Position numbers and translations under genes: made by a program. Below, piece by piece: positions 43,726-52,648 of a DNA stretch of 64,000 bases. Position 1 is the stretch's first letter, and each line of letters begins with the position of its first letter. This stretch comes from an uncultured Rothia sp. (lineage in GTDB: Bacteria > Actinomycetota > Actinomycetes > Actinomycetales > Micrococcaceae). A model generated the notes under the pieces. It saw only the letters and a list, made by a program, of their open reading frames with translations. It searched no databases and was not told the DNA's origin. The stretch covers positions 10,852 through 74,851 of the forward strand of contig CAMIIO010000010.1 in the NCBI GenBank assembly GCA_946221065.1, read 5' to 3'.

Positions 43726-44052
43726 ATGAGTGCAGAAGATTTGGAAGGATTTGAATCCGAAGCGCAGCTTGCTCTGTATCAAGAGTATAAAAGCGTCTTT
43801 GAGTTATTTACCTATGTTGTAGAAACAGATCGTCGGTTTTACCTCACAAATGCTGTTGAGGTTATTCCTCAAGTTTCTCAGGGAACCGTCTACTATCACG
43901 TCAAAATGACGGATGTGTGGGTGTGGGATGTGTTCCGCCCCAGCAGATTTATGAAGAGCGTGGAAGTTTTTTCATTCCACGACGTCAACGTAGAAGAGCG
44001 CAGCGCAAGCGCAGATTTAGTGGTTCCCACACTGTCTGATTTTGACTCTTAG
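43726..44052 (+). CDS. DUF2469 family protein
   Basis: A 108-residue actinobacterial protein that nearly always follows rnhB. MSAEDLEGFESEAQLALYQE, VVETDRRFYLTNAVEV and VWVWDVFRPSRF are the family pattern. The function is unknown. It is acidic, without membrane segments. ATG is 2 nt after the rnhB stop, so it is likely co-translated. Confidence 0.92.
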   Translation: MSAEDLEGFESEAQLALYQEYKSVFELFTYVVETDRRFYLTNAVEVIPQVSQGTVYYHVKMTDVWVWDVFRPSRFMKSVEVFSFHDVNVEERSASADLVVPTLSDFDS

Positions 44053-44146
44053 TATCTGCGAGAACTCTTTAAAATTTTGTGCGGTCCCTTACGCGAAAAC
44101 CACGTAACATTTTGACTTTTTTGCCCCATCATGCGCACCAGTAGCC

Positions 44147-44179
44147 TGTGGATAAAAAAATAGGGGGTAGTTATCCACA
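44147..44179. promoter_or_regulatory. Pair of perfect inverted DnaA boxes
   Basis: TGTGGATAA (44147-44155) and TTATCCACA (44171-44179) both match the consensus DnaA 9-mer exactly, in opposite orientation, 15 bp apart. One more base on each side also pairs, so the region could also form a 10-bp hairpin. It lies 82 bp upstream of yraN. Confidence 0.6.
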
Positions 44180-44260
44180 GATTTCTCTTTTCTTGCGATA
44201 CCGTCTTCTGCAATGAGGCACAGTATTGAGCACCGCTAATTACTAGAAAGGTGCTAAAGA

Positions 44261-44644
44261 ATGAGTGCTCATCTTCAGGTAGGGCAGTGGGGAGAAGACC
44301 TCGCTGTGAACGTTTTACAGAACTTTGGCTATTCACTCGTTGAAAGAAATTGGCGACCTCAGCCTGTCCCCGGAATAGAAACGGTACGTGGAGAAATCGA
44401 CGCCGTGATGATTGACCCCGACATGAATCTGGTGTTCGTTGAGGTAAAAACACGATCCTCGCTCTCTCACGGTCACCCTCTGGAGGCGATTAATGAGCAA
44501 AAGAAAAAGAAGCTTAAATTCTTAGCATATTCCTGGTGCTCATCTCATGAAGAGCTAGATTTTGGTTCTATTCGCCTGGACGCTGTTGCAATTACCGGCG
44601 ATGACGAAGACTTCCACTTTGAACACCTGAAATGGGTGGGATAG
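44261..44644 (+). CDS. yraN: YraN family (UPF0102) nuclease-like protein
   Basis: A 127-residue protein with a restriction-endonuclease-like fold. GEDLAVNVLQNFGYSLVERNWR is at the start, and the acidic/Lys cluster GEIDAVMID...LVFVEVKTRSS gives the D-x-ExK nuclease motif. The biochemical role is not established; genetic neighbours (comM, dprA) suggest DNA processing. AGAAAGGTG lies ahead of ATG 44261. Its stop abuts the comM start. Confidence 0.92.
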   Translation: MSAHLQVGQWGEDLAVNVLQNFGYSLVERNWRPQPVPGIETVRGEIDAVMIDPDMNLVFVEVKTRSSLSHGHPLEAINEQKKKKLKFLAYSWCSSHEELDFGSIRLDAVAITGDDEDFHFEHLKWVG

Positions 44645-46186
44645 ATGGGATTTGCACGAACCTATGCCGTGGCGCTGGTGGGACTTCAGGGGCATATCGT
44701 AGAAGTTGAAGCCGATATTTCCCAGTCTCTTCCCGGATTTGTCTTATTAGGGTTACCAGATACTTCCCTGAACGAGTCACGAGATCGAGTGCGCTCTGCC
44801 GCTAAAAACTCAGGGGTTCCGCTGGCCCAAAGAAAACTCACCATCAATCTCACCCCTGCTACGCTTCCTAAAAAAGGTTCAGCCTTTGACCTAGCTCTTG
44901 TTGTTGCCGCCTTACAAGCAGATGGGCAGATTGACTCTACCGGAACCACTATTTTTCTAGGAGAGCTAGGACTCGATGGCTCTATCCGCCCTATCCCAGG
45001 AATTCTCCCCGCCGTCAAAGCAGCGGTGGACGCCGGTCATCAGCGCATTATTGTGGCAGCAGAAAACGCCGCAGAAGCCGCCCTCATACCCCAGGCAGAA
45101 GTCCACGGATACTCCAGCCTTGGTGAGCTCCTCATCGCGTTAGGAATGGACGCTGCGGAAGTAAAATTACCTCCTCAGCAAGCAAAAGTTACACAACCAG
45201 TAGAAGATAAACCGCTACACCACCAAAAAGATATGGCAGATGTGGCAGGGCAAGCCGAAGGTCGCTACGCCCTAGAGATTGCTGCCGCCGGAGGACATCA
45301 CCTTCTTTTCAAGGGTGCTCCCGGCTCTGGAAAAACTATGCTCGCTGAACGGCTCAATAGTATTTTGCCCCCGCTAGGAGATACCGCCGCTATGGAGGTC
45401 ACGGCGATTCACTCGCTGTGCAATAACGGGCAGAGTCGTACAGAACTCATCCGGATTCCACCTTTCGAAGCGCCGCACCACTCCGCTTCGGCACCAGCAA
45501 TCTTAGGTGGTGGCACGGGGATTCCGAAACCCGGAGCTATCTCTCGTTCACATTGTGGAGTGCTTTTTCTGGACGAAGCCCCCGAGTTTAAAAGAACCGT
45601 GCTCGATTCTTTGCGACAGCCCCTTGAGTCGGGAGAAATCATTATTGATCGAGCCACCGCTTCGGCACGTTATCCTGCCAGATTTCAGCTCGTTATGGCG
45701 GCTAACCCCTGCCCCTGTGGCAAAAACACAGGGCGTGGCCTGGAATGTACCTGTTCTTCTCGTGAACGTCGTGGCTATTTCGGTAGGCTCTCTGGACCGT
45801 TACTCGACAGAATTGACGTACATCTTACCGTGCCAAAGGTACTCTCTGCAGAGCTGACGCACAGCGGAAGCTCCGAGTCTAGCGAAAGCATCCGTAAACG
45901 AGTTATCGCCGCACGCCAGGCACAGCGTGAGCGCTTAGAACCGTTAGGACTGAGTATTAACGCCGAAGCAAACGGAAAAATTTTGCGCGGACCACTCAAG
46001 CTGAGCTCGTCACTACTTTCTGAACTGAACACAGCTATCGACCGTGGAACCCTCACCGCACGCGGATTTGATCGAGTGTTACGAACGGCGTGGACTATTG
46101 CTGATTTAGAGGGAGCCACCTCCCCAGGAAAAGACCACCTTGATCTTGCACTGTACTTTCGTAACCTTGCTAGCTCCTCACTGTAG
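44645..46186 (+). CDS. comM: YifB/ComM family AAA+ ATPase
   Basis: A 513-residue Mg-chelatase-like ATPase. ComM is a branch-migration helicase that helps integrate DNA taken up by transformation. The N-terminal Lon-substrate-like domain spans about residues 1-170 (DTSLNESRDRVRSA, TINLTPATLPKKGSAFDLA). The AAA domain has Walker A GAPGSGKTML, Walker B VLFLDEAPEF, and a Cys cluster ANPCPCGK...CTCS as in other YifB proteins. ATG directly follows the yraN stop. The yraN-comM-dprA order is conserved. Confidence 0.94.
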   Translation: MGFARTYAVALVGLQGHIVEVEADISQSLPGFVLLGLPDTSLNESRDRVRSAAKNSGVPLAQRKLTINLTPATLPKKGSAFDLALVVAALQADGQIDSTGTTIFLGELGLDGSIRPIPGILPAVKAAVDAGHQRIIVAAENAAEAALIPQAEVHGYSSLGELLIALGMDAAEVKLPPQQAKVTQPVEDKPLHHQKDMADVAGQAEGRYALEIAAAGGHHLLFKGAPGSGKTMLAERLNSILPPLGDTAAMEVTAIHSLCNNGQSRTELIRIPPFEAPHHSASAPAILGGGTGIPKPGAISRSHCGVLFLDEAPEFKRTVLDSLRQPLESGEIIIDRATASARYPARFQLVMAANPCPCGKNTGRGLECTCSSRERRGYFGRLSGPLLDRIDVHLTVPKVLSAELTHSGSSESSESIRKRVIAARQAQRERLEPLGLSINAEANGKILRGPLKLSSSLLSELNTAIDRGTLTARGFDRVLRTAWTIADLEGATSPGKDHLDLALYFRNLASSSL

Positions 46187-46235
46187 ATTCCTCATCGTCA
46201 TCACGACATCCCATAATTCATAGTTAAAGGTCACC

Positions 46236-47456
46236 ATGAATCATCTTGAAGAAATTGCTCGTGCGCGCGCACATATTTTACGGATTGCCGAACCGGAAGA
46301 TCCGATAGTTAATCTTGCTATCGATTCTTTAGGGCCTATTGCCACGGCAGATTTACTATCCGGTCACACCGATATAAATTCTTCATCGTGGCAGGAACTT
46401 TTGGTGACACAGCTTGAGAAGAAAACTTCATCGGCTGAACAACATCAAATTATTCAGAGACTTAAAGATCGGGTGAAACGCTGGAATGGGCGTGCCCACA
46501 TGATTACCTCGGATCAAGAAGAGAAAATGGCGCGTTCTCTCGATGCCTGGTTCTGCATTCCTGAACATCATGATCGGCCAAAGCAACTCAATGATTTGCC
46601 GGGAACTAGGCCGTATGGGATCTGGGGGAGAAGGGATCGCGCTCTGCTGAAGGATCTACGTCTTAACCAAGCCGTAGCAGTTGTTGGTTCCAGGGATATT
46701 ACCCAGTACGGTACGTCTGTAGCGGGACAGCTTGCAGCAGAACTAACGCAGGCTGGGTTTTCGGTTGTTTCCGGAGGTGCCTTTGGGGTGGACGCCGTCG
46801 CGCATCGTGCGGCGCTTTCTACAGCGGGTAGTCCACTGCCTACCGTGGCGCTGATGGCCTGTGGAGTGGATAGGCTATACCCTAAACATAACGACGTGCT
46901 CCTTGGCCAGATTATTGAACAGGGGCTTTTATTGAGTGAAGTACCACTGGGGTACGCGCCTACACGGTGGAGATTTTTACAACGAAACCGGATGATTGCA
47001 GCTCTTTCAGCTCTTACCGTTGTGGTTGAGGCTCGCTGGCGTTCGGGTGCACTGAATACCGCTCATCATGCCCTAGAGATTGGTAGGGAAGTCAGGGCAG
47101 TACCGGGCAGTGTGTTTAGTCCTAATTCGCAAGGGTGCCATAAGCTTTTACGCGATGGGTTGGCTACGGTAGTAACGGATAGCCAAGAAATTATTGATGA
47201 CGTTCGCGGTACCTTTTCAGAAACACCGGAGCAGATGAGCGCGTCCGGGAGCTCAAAGTTTCCTTTGCCTGAGGATTTAAGCGAGATACAAGCTAGAGTG
47301 TGGGATTCTTTACCTCTTCGAAGTCCTGCTCCAATTGACCATATTTCTTCTATGAGCGGAGTGAGTCTACGAGAGACAATGCGTGCGCTCTCTCAGCTTT
47401 CTTCACTGGGTCTTGCTCGCCAGCAAGATTCTTTGTGGCATAAGGTAAAGAAATAG
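46236..47456 (+). CDS. dprA: DNA processing protein DprA
   Basis: Loads RecA on incoming single-stranded DNA during transformation and protects it. A 406-residue protein with an N-terminal helical region, the Rossmann-like core VGSRDITQYGTSVAGQLAAE followed by GGAFGVDAVAHRAAL and MACGVDRLYPKHN, and a C-terminal winged-helix-like part (about 345-406). ATG 46236 follows AAAGGTC. With comM it makes a DNA-uptake module, although the uptake machinery itself is not in this window. Confidence 0.95.
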   Translation: MNHLEEIARARAHILRIAEPEDPIVNLAIDSLGPIATADLLSGHTDINSSSWQELLVTQLEKKTSSAEQHQIIQRLKDRVKRWNGRAHMITSDQEEKMARSLDAWFCIPEHHDRPKQLNDLPGTRPYGIWGRRDRALLKDLRLNQAVAVVGSRDITQYGTSVAGQLAAELTQAGFSVVSGGAFGVDAVAHRAALSTAGSPLPTVALMACGVDRLYPKHNDVLLGQIIEQGLLLSEVPLGYAPTRWRFLQRNRMIAALSALTVVVEARWRSGALNTAHHALEIGREVRAVPGSVFSPNSQGCHKLLRDGLATVVTDSQEIIDDVRGTFSETPEQMSASGSSKFPLPEDLSEIQARVWDSLPLRSPAPIDHISSMSGVSLRETMRALSQLSSLGLARQQDSLWHKVKK

Positions 47457-47486
47457 GTACTTTACTGAGGTAAAAGGGAGAAGATT

Positions 47487-48503
47487 TTGACTGAGTCTAT
47501 GACGCAGCGCGCAGATGGATTAGCGCCCACCTTGCCATTAGGCGCTCAAGCGCTGGATCATGACCGTATTTTTACGCGCACCCTAGAAAATTTTCTGCGG
47601 TATCTTCGTTACGAAAAGTTTCGCTCTGAACATACTATTAAGGCCTATCATTCCGATCTCAGCTCATTTTTGGCCTATGCATTACGGCACGGGGCTCACG
47701 AACTCACCGAGCTTGATCTCTCTTTACTTCGAGGGTGGCTGGCACAGCAACACCGTAAGGGGAACGGGAGGAACTCGATGGCACGAAAAAGTTCAAGTCT
47801 ACGAGTATTCTTTGCCTGGGCGGAAGAAGAAGATCTGATACAGCATAATCCCTCGGCTATTCTGGCAAGCCCTAAAAAAGAGAAGCACCTTCCTGAAGTA
47901 GTGAGCCAGGAGAATATGCAGCTACTTTTGCACAATATTGAAAAACAGGTTCAGGAAAACCCAGATGACATCAAGGCTTTACGACTGCTGGCCGCCGTCG
48001 AGCTACTTTACGCCAGTGGATTACGTATCTCCGAACTTTGTGCTCTGAACCTTTCCTCTATTGATAGGGAACACCGTACCTTACGCGTGATTGGTAAAGG
48101 TAATAAAGAGCGTGTGGTGCCGTTTGGTGTACCTGCTATGAGAGCGCTTAACCGTTGGGTGAGCAGGGGCAGGCCACAATGGTTTGCTCGCGGCAACCAA
48201 GAAACTCAAGGAAATAGGCACATAGAAGAAGCTCTCTTTATTGGCCCGCGCGGAAAACGTGCTAATCCACGACAGCTCAGGGAAGACCTCACGCGCGCGT
48301 TACGAGAACTTCCTCATACGGAAGCTTCCGGCGCGCACGTACTACGTCATACCGCGGCAACACACATGGTAGATTCCGGAGCCGACATCCGTTCGGTGCA
48401 GGAGCTGTTGGGGCATTCTTCGTTGGCAACCACGCAGATTTACACGCACGTCTCCGTAGAAAGGCTTGCCGCTAGCTACCAGAATGCTCATCCTCGGGCA
48501 TAG
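47487..48503 (+). CDS. xerC: Tyrosine recombinase XerC
   Basis: Resolves chromosome dimers at dif with XerD. I chose TTG 47487 because AAAAGGGAG ends 6 nt before it; ATG 47499 would be too far from that site. The N-terminal SAM-like DNA-binding domain spans residues 20-125 (YEKFRSEHTIKAYHSDLSSF). Catalytic residues are visible: Arg in ASGLRISELC, His and Arg in HVLRHTAATHM, His in LGHSSLATTQ, and Tyr in IYTHV. It has 338 residues, slightly long because of the N-terminus and a loop around 235-250. The family could include XerD, but the dprA context favours XerC. Confidence 0.92.
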   Translation: MTESMTQRADGLAPTLPLGAQALDHDRIFTRTLENFLRYLRYEKFRSEHTIKAYHSDLSSFLAYALRHGAHELTELDLSLLRGWLAQQHRKGNGRNSMARKSSSLRVFFAWAEEEDLIQHNPSAILASPKKEKHLPEVVSQENMQLLLHNIEKQVQENPDDIKALRLLAAVELLYASGLRISELCALNLSSIDREHRTLRVIGKGNKERVVPFGVPAMRALNRWVSRGRPQWFARGNQETQGNRHIEEALFIGPRGKRANPRQLREDLTRALRELPHTEASGAHVLRHTAATHMVDSGADIRSVQELLGHSSLATTQIYTHVSVERLAASYQNAHPRA

Positions 48504-48539
48504 CTTCTGTGCTCGGGGGGGCTTCTCTAAATAAAGGGG

Positions 48540-48565
48540 GAGCCGGTGGAATGTACCACCGGCTC
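48540..48565. terminator. Terminator between xerC and fabF
   Basis: A perfect 10-bp GC-rich stem (48540-48549 and 48556-48565) with a 6-nt loop, between convergent genes. Confidence 0.75.
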
Positions 48566-48611
48566 ACCCGAAAGCTCTTATCTGCTCAATGCTGAGCTCT
48601 TGAAATTTCTG

Positions 48612-49886
48612 TTACTTCTGCGAATAGCTACGAAAAGCCGCTACCGCGTTGTGCCCACCGAAACCAAAGGAGTTAGTCAGAGCCACAATTTCTCCCTCGG
48701 GCAAAGGACGAGCCTGCGTTACCACATCAAGATCAATCTGGGGATCCTGCTCATCCAAATTGATAGTACACGGCGCAAGACGCTCATGAAGGGCCTTGAC
48801 AGTAAAGAGAGCCTCCAACGCTCCAGCTCCACCCAGTAAATGACCGGTCATGGACTTCGTAGCCGACACAGCAATATTCTTGGTGTGCTCGCCAAAAGCA
48901 TGATGAAGTGCTTGAGCTTCCGGAATATCGCCCACCGGAGTAGAGGTTGCATGGGCATTGACATGAACCACCTGCGTAGGATCAACCTTGCCATCTTCTA
49001 ACGCCTCCTGGAGGGCACGAGTAGCACCCAAAGCTTCAGGATCAGGAGAGGTAATATGGTAGCTATCAGCAGAAACACCAGCGCCGGCAAGCTCGGCATA
49101 AATACGAGCCCCGCGAGCCAAAGCATGTTGCTCAGATTCAAGAACAAGCGCAGCAGCACCCTCGCTCATCACAAAACCATCACGTCCGACGTCGTACGGG
49201 CGAGAAGCCGCCTGTGGATCATCATTACGAGTAGAGAGCGCCTGCATCTTTGCAAAAGCAGCCAGCGGCATCGGGTGAATAGCAGATTCCGCGCCACCGC
49301 ACACCACAACATCTGCCTTACCATCGCGGATGAGATCTAAGGCCACGTCCAAAGCCTCAGTAGAAGAAGCACAGGCAGAGACTACGGTCTGGGCAGAAGC
49401 TCGGGCTTTCAAACTCATAGAGATAGCAGCTGCACACGTATTTGGCATCAACATCGGAACGGTCATCGGAAGCACACGACGCGGCCCCTTCTCGCGCAAA
49501 GTGTCCCAGGCATCCAGAAGAGTCCACACACCTCCAATACCCGTACCAAAAGCCACAGCAGTACGCTCCGGGTCAACCTCATCGGAGCTCTCAGCGTCTG
49601 TACCGGAGAACCCGGCATCCTCCCAGGCCTCACGAGCAGCAACCAAAGCTAAACGCCCCGAAGGATCCTGACGCTTAGCCTCAACTTTAGTGAGCCTGCC
49701 AGTTTCGAGGGGATCAACAGCTACTTTGCCGGCGATTCTTACCGGTAGCTCATACTGCTCAACCCACTTATCATCCAAGCGGACAATACCTGAAACTCCG
49801 GTAATAGCATTTTTCCAGGTGGTAGGGACATCCCTACCTAAAGGAGTGATAGCGCCTAATCCGGTGACCACAACTTTTTGAGACAT
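48612..49886 (-). CDS. fabF: 3-oxoacyl-[acyl-carrier-protein] synthase II
   Basis: Elongating condensing enzyme of type II fatty acid synthesis. The 424-residue protein has Cys172 in VVSACASSTEA, the first His in NAHATSTPVGD and the second in the KSMTGHLLGGAGA region. The C-terminal NSFGFGGHNA is typical. It is the last gene of the fabD-fabH-acpP-fabF operon on the minus strand. A hairpin lies between acpP and fabF. Confidence 0.96.
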   Translation of the reverse strand: MSQKVVVTGLGAITPLGRDVPTTWKNAITGVSGIVRLDDKWVEQYELPVRIAGKVAVDPLETGRLTKVEAKRQDPSGRLALVAAREAWEDAGFSGTDAESSDEVDPERTAVAFGTGIGGVWTLLDAWDTLREKGPRRVLPMTVPMLMPNTCAAAISMSLKARASAQTVVSACASSTEALDVALDLIRDGKADVVVCGGAESAIHPMPLAAFAKMQALSTRNDDPQAASRPYDVGRDGFVMSEGAAALVLESEQHALARGARIYAELAGAGVSADSYHITSPDPEALGATRALQEALEDGKVDPTQVVHVNAHATSTPVGDIPEAQALHHAFGEHTKNIAVSATKSMTGHLLGGAGALEALFTVKALHERLAPCTINLDEQDPQIDLDVVTQARPLPEGEIVALTNSFGFGGHNAVAAFRSYSQK

Positions 49887-49917
49887 TCCGTGCTTTCTGC
49901 CTTAAGGGTATAGAGAA

Positions 49918-49949
49918 AACGGACGCGGAAAACAACTTCCGCGTCCGTT
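49918..49949 (-). terminator. Hairpin between acpP and fabF, probable attenuator
   Basis: A perfect 13-bp stem (49918-49930 and 49937-49949) with a 6-nt loop, followed on the minus strand by TTTTCTCT. Partial termination here would make more acpP than fabF mRNA, which fits the high demand for ACP. Confidence 0.6.
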
Positions 49950-49959
49950 AGTGAAAACT

Positions 49960-50202
49960 TTAGCTTGCGTTTTCGATGAAGTTGACGGCGTCGCCAACGG
50001 TCTTGAGATTCTTGACTTCCTCATCGGGAATAATCACGCCAAATTTCTCTTCAGCGTTTACCACGATGGTCATCATGGAAATGGAGTCAATGTCGAGATC
50101 TTCAGTGAAGGACTTCTCCAGCTGAACATCTTCAGTTTCTACGCCGGTTTCTTCGTTGACGATTTCTGCCAGACCGGTGAGAATTTCTTCTTTGCTAGCC
50201 AC
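49960..50202 (-). CDS. acpP: Acyl carrier protein
   Basis: An 80-residue ACP from GTG 50202, with AAAGGAG 6 nt upstream. The open frame extends to 50295, but those residues are not conserved. The phosphopantetheine attachment serine is S40 in EDLDIDSISMM. The D-I-D-S-I form replaces the usual D-S-L motif but keeps the Asp-Ser pair. The acidic four-helix layout is clear. It carries growing acyl chains between FabD, FabH and FabF products encoded alongside. Confidence 0.95.
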   Translation of the reverse strand: MASKEEILTGLAEIVNEETGVETEDVQLEKSFTEDLDIDSISMMTIVVNAEEKFGVIIPDEEVKNLKTVGDAVNFIENAS

Positions 50203-50427
50203 TTTGGCTCCTTTACTAGTGTGAGACGGTAGAACATACCATCCGAGAGTTTCTCCTTCTGAGAAGGAGCATTTGTGTACCCAAGCAATTATCACAAAAG
50301 CTAATTACTTTGATACGAGTTTATCTGTTTTGCGCCGTATGCACCTGTTTTACTCTGATAAGCACGTAACGTGCGTCTAATAATTGATCGTGCTTCTTCA
50401 GTAATATTAGGCAATAAACCCGCAAAA

Positions 50428-51453
50428 TTAGGGGAGAAGCACAACCTGAGCCGCATACGCCAGACCTGCCCCAAAACCAATCTGAAGAGCAGGCTTACCC
50501 GAAAGAGCGGGGTTCTCCTGAAGCAAACGGTGAGCAGCCAAGGGAACAGATGCCGCAGAAGTATTGCCAGATTCAACAATATCTCTACCGACTTTTACCG
50601 TATCCGGTAGCTTAAGCGTCTTGACCATTTGGTCAATAATACGTTCGTTTGCCTGGTGGGGGATTAGAGCGCCAAGATCGGATGCAGTAATTCCAGCCAC
50701 ATCCAGAGCCTGCTGAGCAACCTTAGCCATCTCCCACACTGCCCAGCGAAACACCGAAGGTCCTTCCTGGCGTAGGGTGGGCCAAATCTTTTCACCTTCC
50801 TGAACAGGATGAGCTATAAAGTCGCGGTTACGAATCTCCAGCATCGAGTGAGTCATCCCCACAGTATCCCAACGCGCGCCGTCAGAACCCCACACGCTAG
50901 GAGCAATTCCCGGCTCATCAGAAACACCAACAACCGCAGCTCCTCCACCGTCACCGAGCAAAAAAGAAATGGTGCGATCCGTTGGGTCAATAAAATCGCT
51001 CAGCTTTTCAACGCCAATAACCATCACATAACGAGCTGTACCGGCACGCACCAATGCATCAGCTTGAGCAATACCGTAACAAAAACCCGCGCAGGCGGCA
51101 GAAATATCATAGGCAGGACACCGAGATCCAAGAGAATCTGCAACCAGCGTTGCCAGCGACGGCGTAGCATACGGGTGCGAAATCGTAGAGACAATAACGG
51201 CGTCGATATCTTCTCCAGCCACACCGGATGCCTTCAACGCATCATGGGCTGCACCGGTTGCAAGGTCAGTTACAGAAGTCTCAGCATTTGCCCGGTGTCG
51301 AGTAACGATACCGGTACGCTGCTTAATCCACTCGTCCGAAGAATTAATAGGACCGGCAATATCATCGTTAGTAACAATCACATCTGGACGGGCAGCACCG
51401 TAGGCCAGAATACGAGAAAACTTGTGGGGAGTAGCTTGAAGCAAGGTTGTCAT
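50428..51453 (-). CDS. fabH: 3-oxoacyl-[acyl-carrier-protein] synthase III
   Basis: Starts fatty acid chains by condensing an acyl-CoA primer with malonyl-ACP. The 341-residue protein has C121 in ISAACAGFCYG, His in LIPHQANERI and Asn in SGNTSAAS. It lacks the OleA glutamate motif: the corresponding loop reads STISHPYATPSLA. In actinobacteria FabH usually prefers branched primers. It is 14 nt after fabD; a 225-bp gap separates it from acpP. Confidence 0.96.
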   Translation of the reverse strand: MTTLLQATPHKFSRILAYGAARPDVIVTNDDIAGPINSSDEWIKQRTGIVTRHRANAETSVTDLATGAAHDALKASGVAGEDIDAVIVSTISHPYATPSLATLVADSLGSRCPAYDISAACAGFCYGIAQADALVRAGTARYVMVIGVEKLSDFIDPTDRTISFLLGDGGGAAVVGVSDEPGIAPSVWGSDGARWDTVGMTHSMLEIRNRDFIAHPVQEGEKIWPTLRQEGPSVFRWAVWEMAKVAQQALDVAGITASDLGALIPHQANERIIDQMVKTLKLPDTVKVGRDIVESGNTSAASVPLAAHRLLQENPALSGKPALQIGFGAGLAYAAQVVLLP

Positions 51454-51467
51454 AAAAAATCCTAAAA

Positions 51468-52391
51468 TTATTCGCTAGCATCAAGAGCAGCAACGGCCGC
51501 GCCAAGATCGTCGGGGGTATTGAGTGCTATCGCAGGAGTACCACGAAGCCCACGCTTAGCCAACCCCACTAGAGTTCCAGCAGGAGCTAGCTCGACAAAG
51601 GCAGAAATATTCCGTTCTTTCATAGTCTCCATGCACAGATCCCAGCGAACAGGGCGAGTTACCTGGTCCACGAGAGAACTCAGCACGGTGCGACCATCAG
51701 AGATAACGCTTCCATCAAAATTAGTCAGAAGTGCGCTTATGGAGTCCTGCGGAGAAAGAGTAGCCGCAAATTCACGCAGGGGATTTACTGCCGCAGTCAT
51801 AAAATCGGTATGGAACGCTCCAGCAACTTTGAGCGGAATAACACGGGTACGTGCCGAAGCGTTAGCCGCAAAAGCCTCAAGTTTCTCTATCGAACCGGCA
51901 GCTACGATTTGTCCAGCACCGTTGGAATTAGCCGCAACTAAACCGGCTTCAGAGATAGCGGCACGGACGTCCTCTTCAACACCACCTAATACTGCGGCCA
52001 TCCCAGAGGGGGTATCTTGCGCTGCCTGAGCCATTCCTTGAGCCCGCACCCGAATAAATTGCATAGCTTGCTCATCAGTGAGCACCCCGCTGAGCGCAGC
52101 AGCCGTTACCTCGCCTACTGAGTGCCCGGCAAAAAGCGTCTGAGAAGCTACTGCAGATCCCGTATCAAGCAGAGCTCTACCAGCAATAATTCCTGCCGCA
52201 ACAATCAAAGGCTGCGCTATAGCGGTGTCTTTAATAGTTTCTTCGTCTGCAACAGTTCCATAATGAACTAGATCTAGCTGTGTAGCGTCCGATAGTTTCT
52301 CAAGCTGTTCCTGCACTCCTTGTATTTCAAGCCAGGGAAAAAGAAAACCAGGTTTTTGAGAACCTTGACCGGGGCAAACGATGGCAAACAT
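51468..52391 (-). CDS. fabD: Malonyl CoA-acyl carrier protein transacylase
   Basis: Transfers malonyl from CoA to ACP. The 307-residue protein has the nucleophile Ser in AGHSVGEVTAAALSG near residue 90. It has the oxyanion GQGSQKPG at the start and the catalytic His in GAFHTDFM. It is the first gene of the minus-strand fab operon. A PucR-type regulator gene often found just upstream of fabD in actinobacteria is not present between fabD and aceE. Confidence 0.95.
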   Translation of the reverse strand: MFAIVCPGQGSQKPGFLFPWLEIQGVQEQLEKLSDATQLDLVHYGTVADEETIKDTAIAQPLIVAAGIIAGRALLDTGSAVASQTLFAGHSVGEVTAAALSGVLTDEQAMQFIRVRAQGMAQAAQDTPSGMAAVLGGVEEDVRAAISEAGLVAANSNGAGQIVAAGSIEKLEAFAANASARTRVIPLKVAGAFHTDFMTAAVNPLREFAATLSPQDSISALLTNFDGSVISDGRTVLSSLVDQVTRPVRWDLCMETMKERNISAFVELAPAGTLVGLAKRGLRGTPAIALNTPDDLGAAVAALDASE

Positions 52392-52571
52392 GATGTGTCC
52401 TTTTCAACGAAGGTGCGTCGGCCGGTGAAGACCTACCTAAAAATCCTACCTAACCCGAACGGAAGGAATGCCACATCTCAGCCCAATATGAAAGCCAAAT
52501 GACTGAATTAGGTTATTCTCAAACCCTATTTGTACTCGTCATCTTAGCTAGCACCAAACTGGCATACACGC

Positions 52572-52608
52572 AGAGGGCGCAGACTTCACTAGGAAGTCTG
52601 CGCCCTCT
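52572..52608 (-). terminator. Terminator after aceE
   Basis: A perfect 16-bp GC-rich stem (52572-52587 and 52593-52608) with a 5-nt loop, 40 nt past the aceE stop on the minus strand. It isolates aceE from fabD. Confidence 0.8.
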
Positions 52609-52648
52609 CTGGCTATCTGATAGCAACAGGCTCTAACAGAAGAACTAA

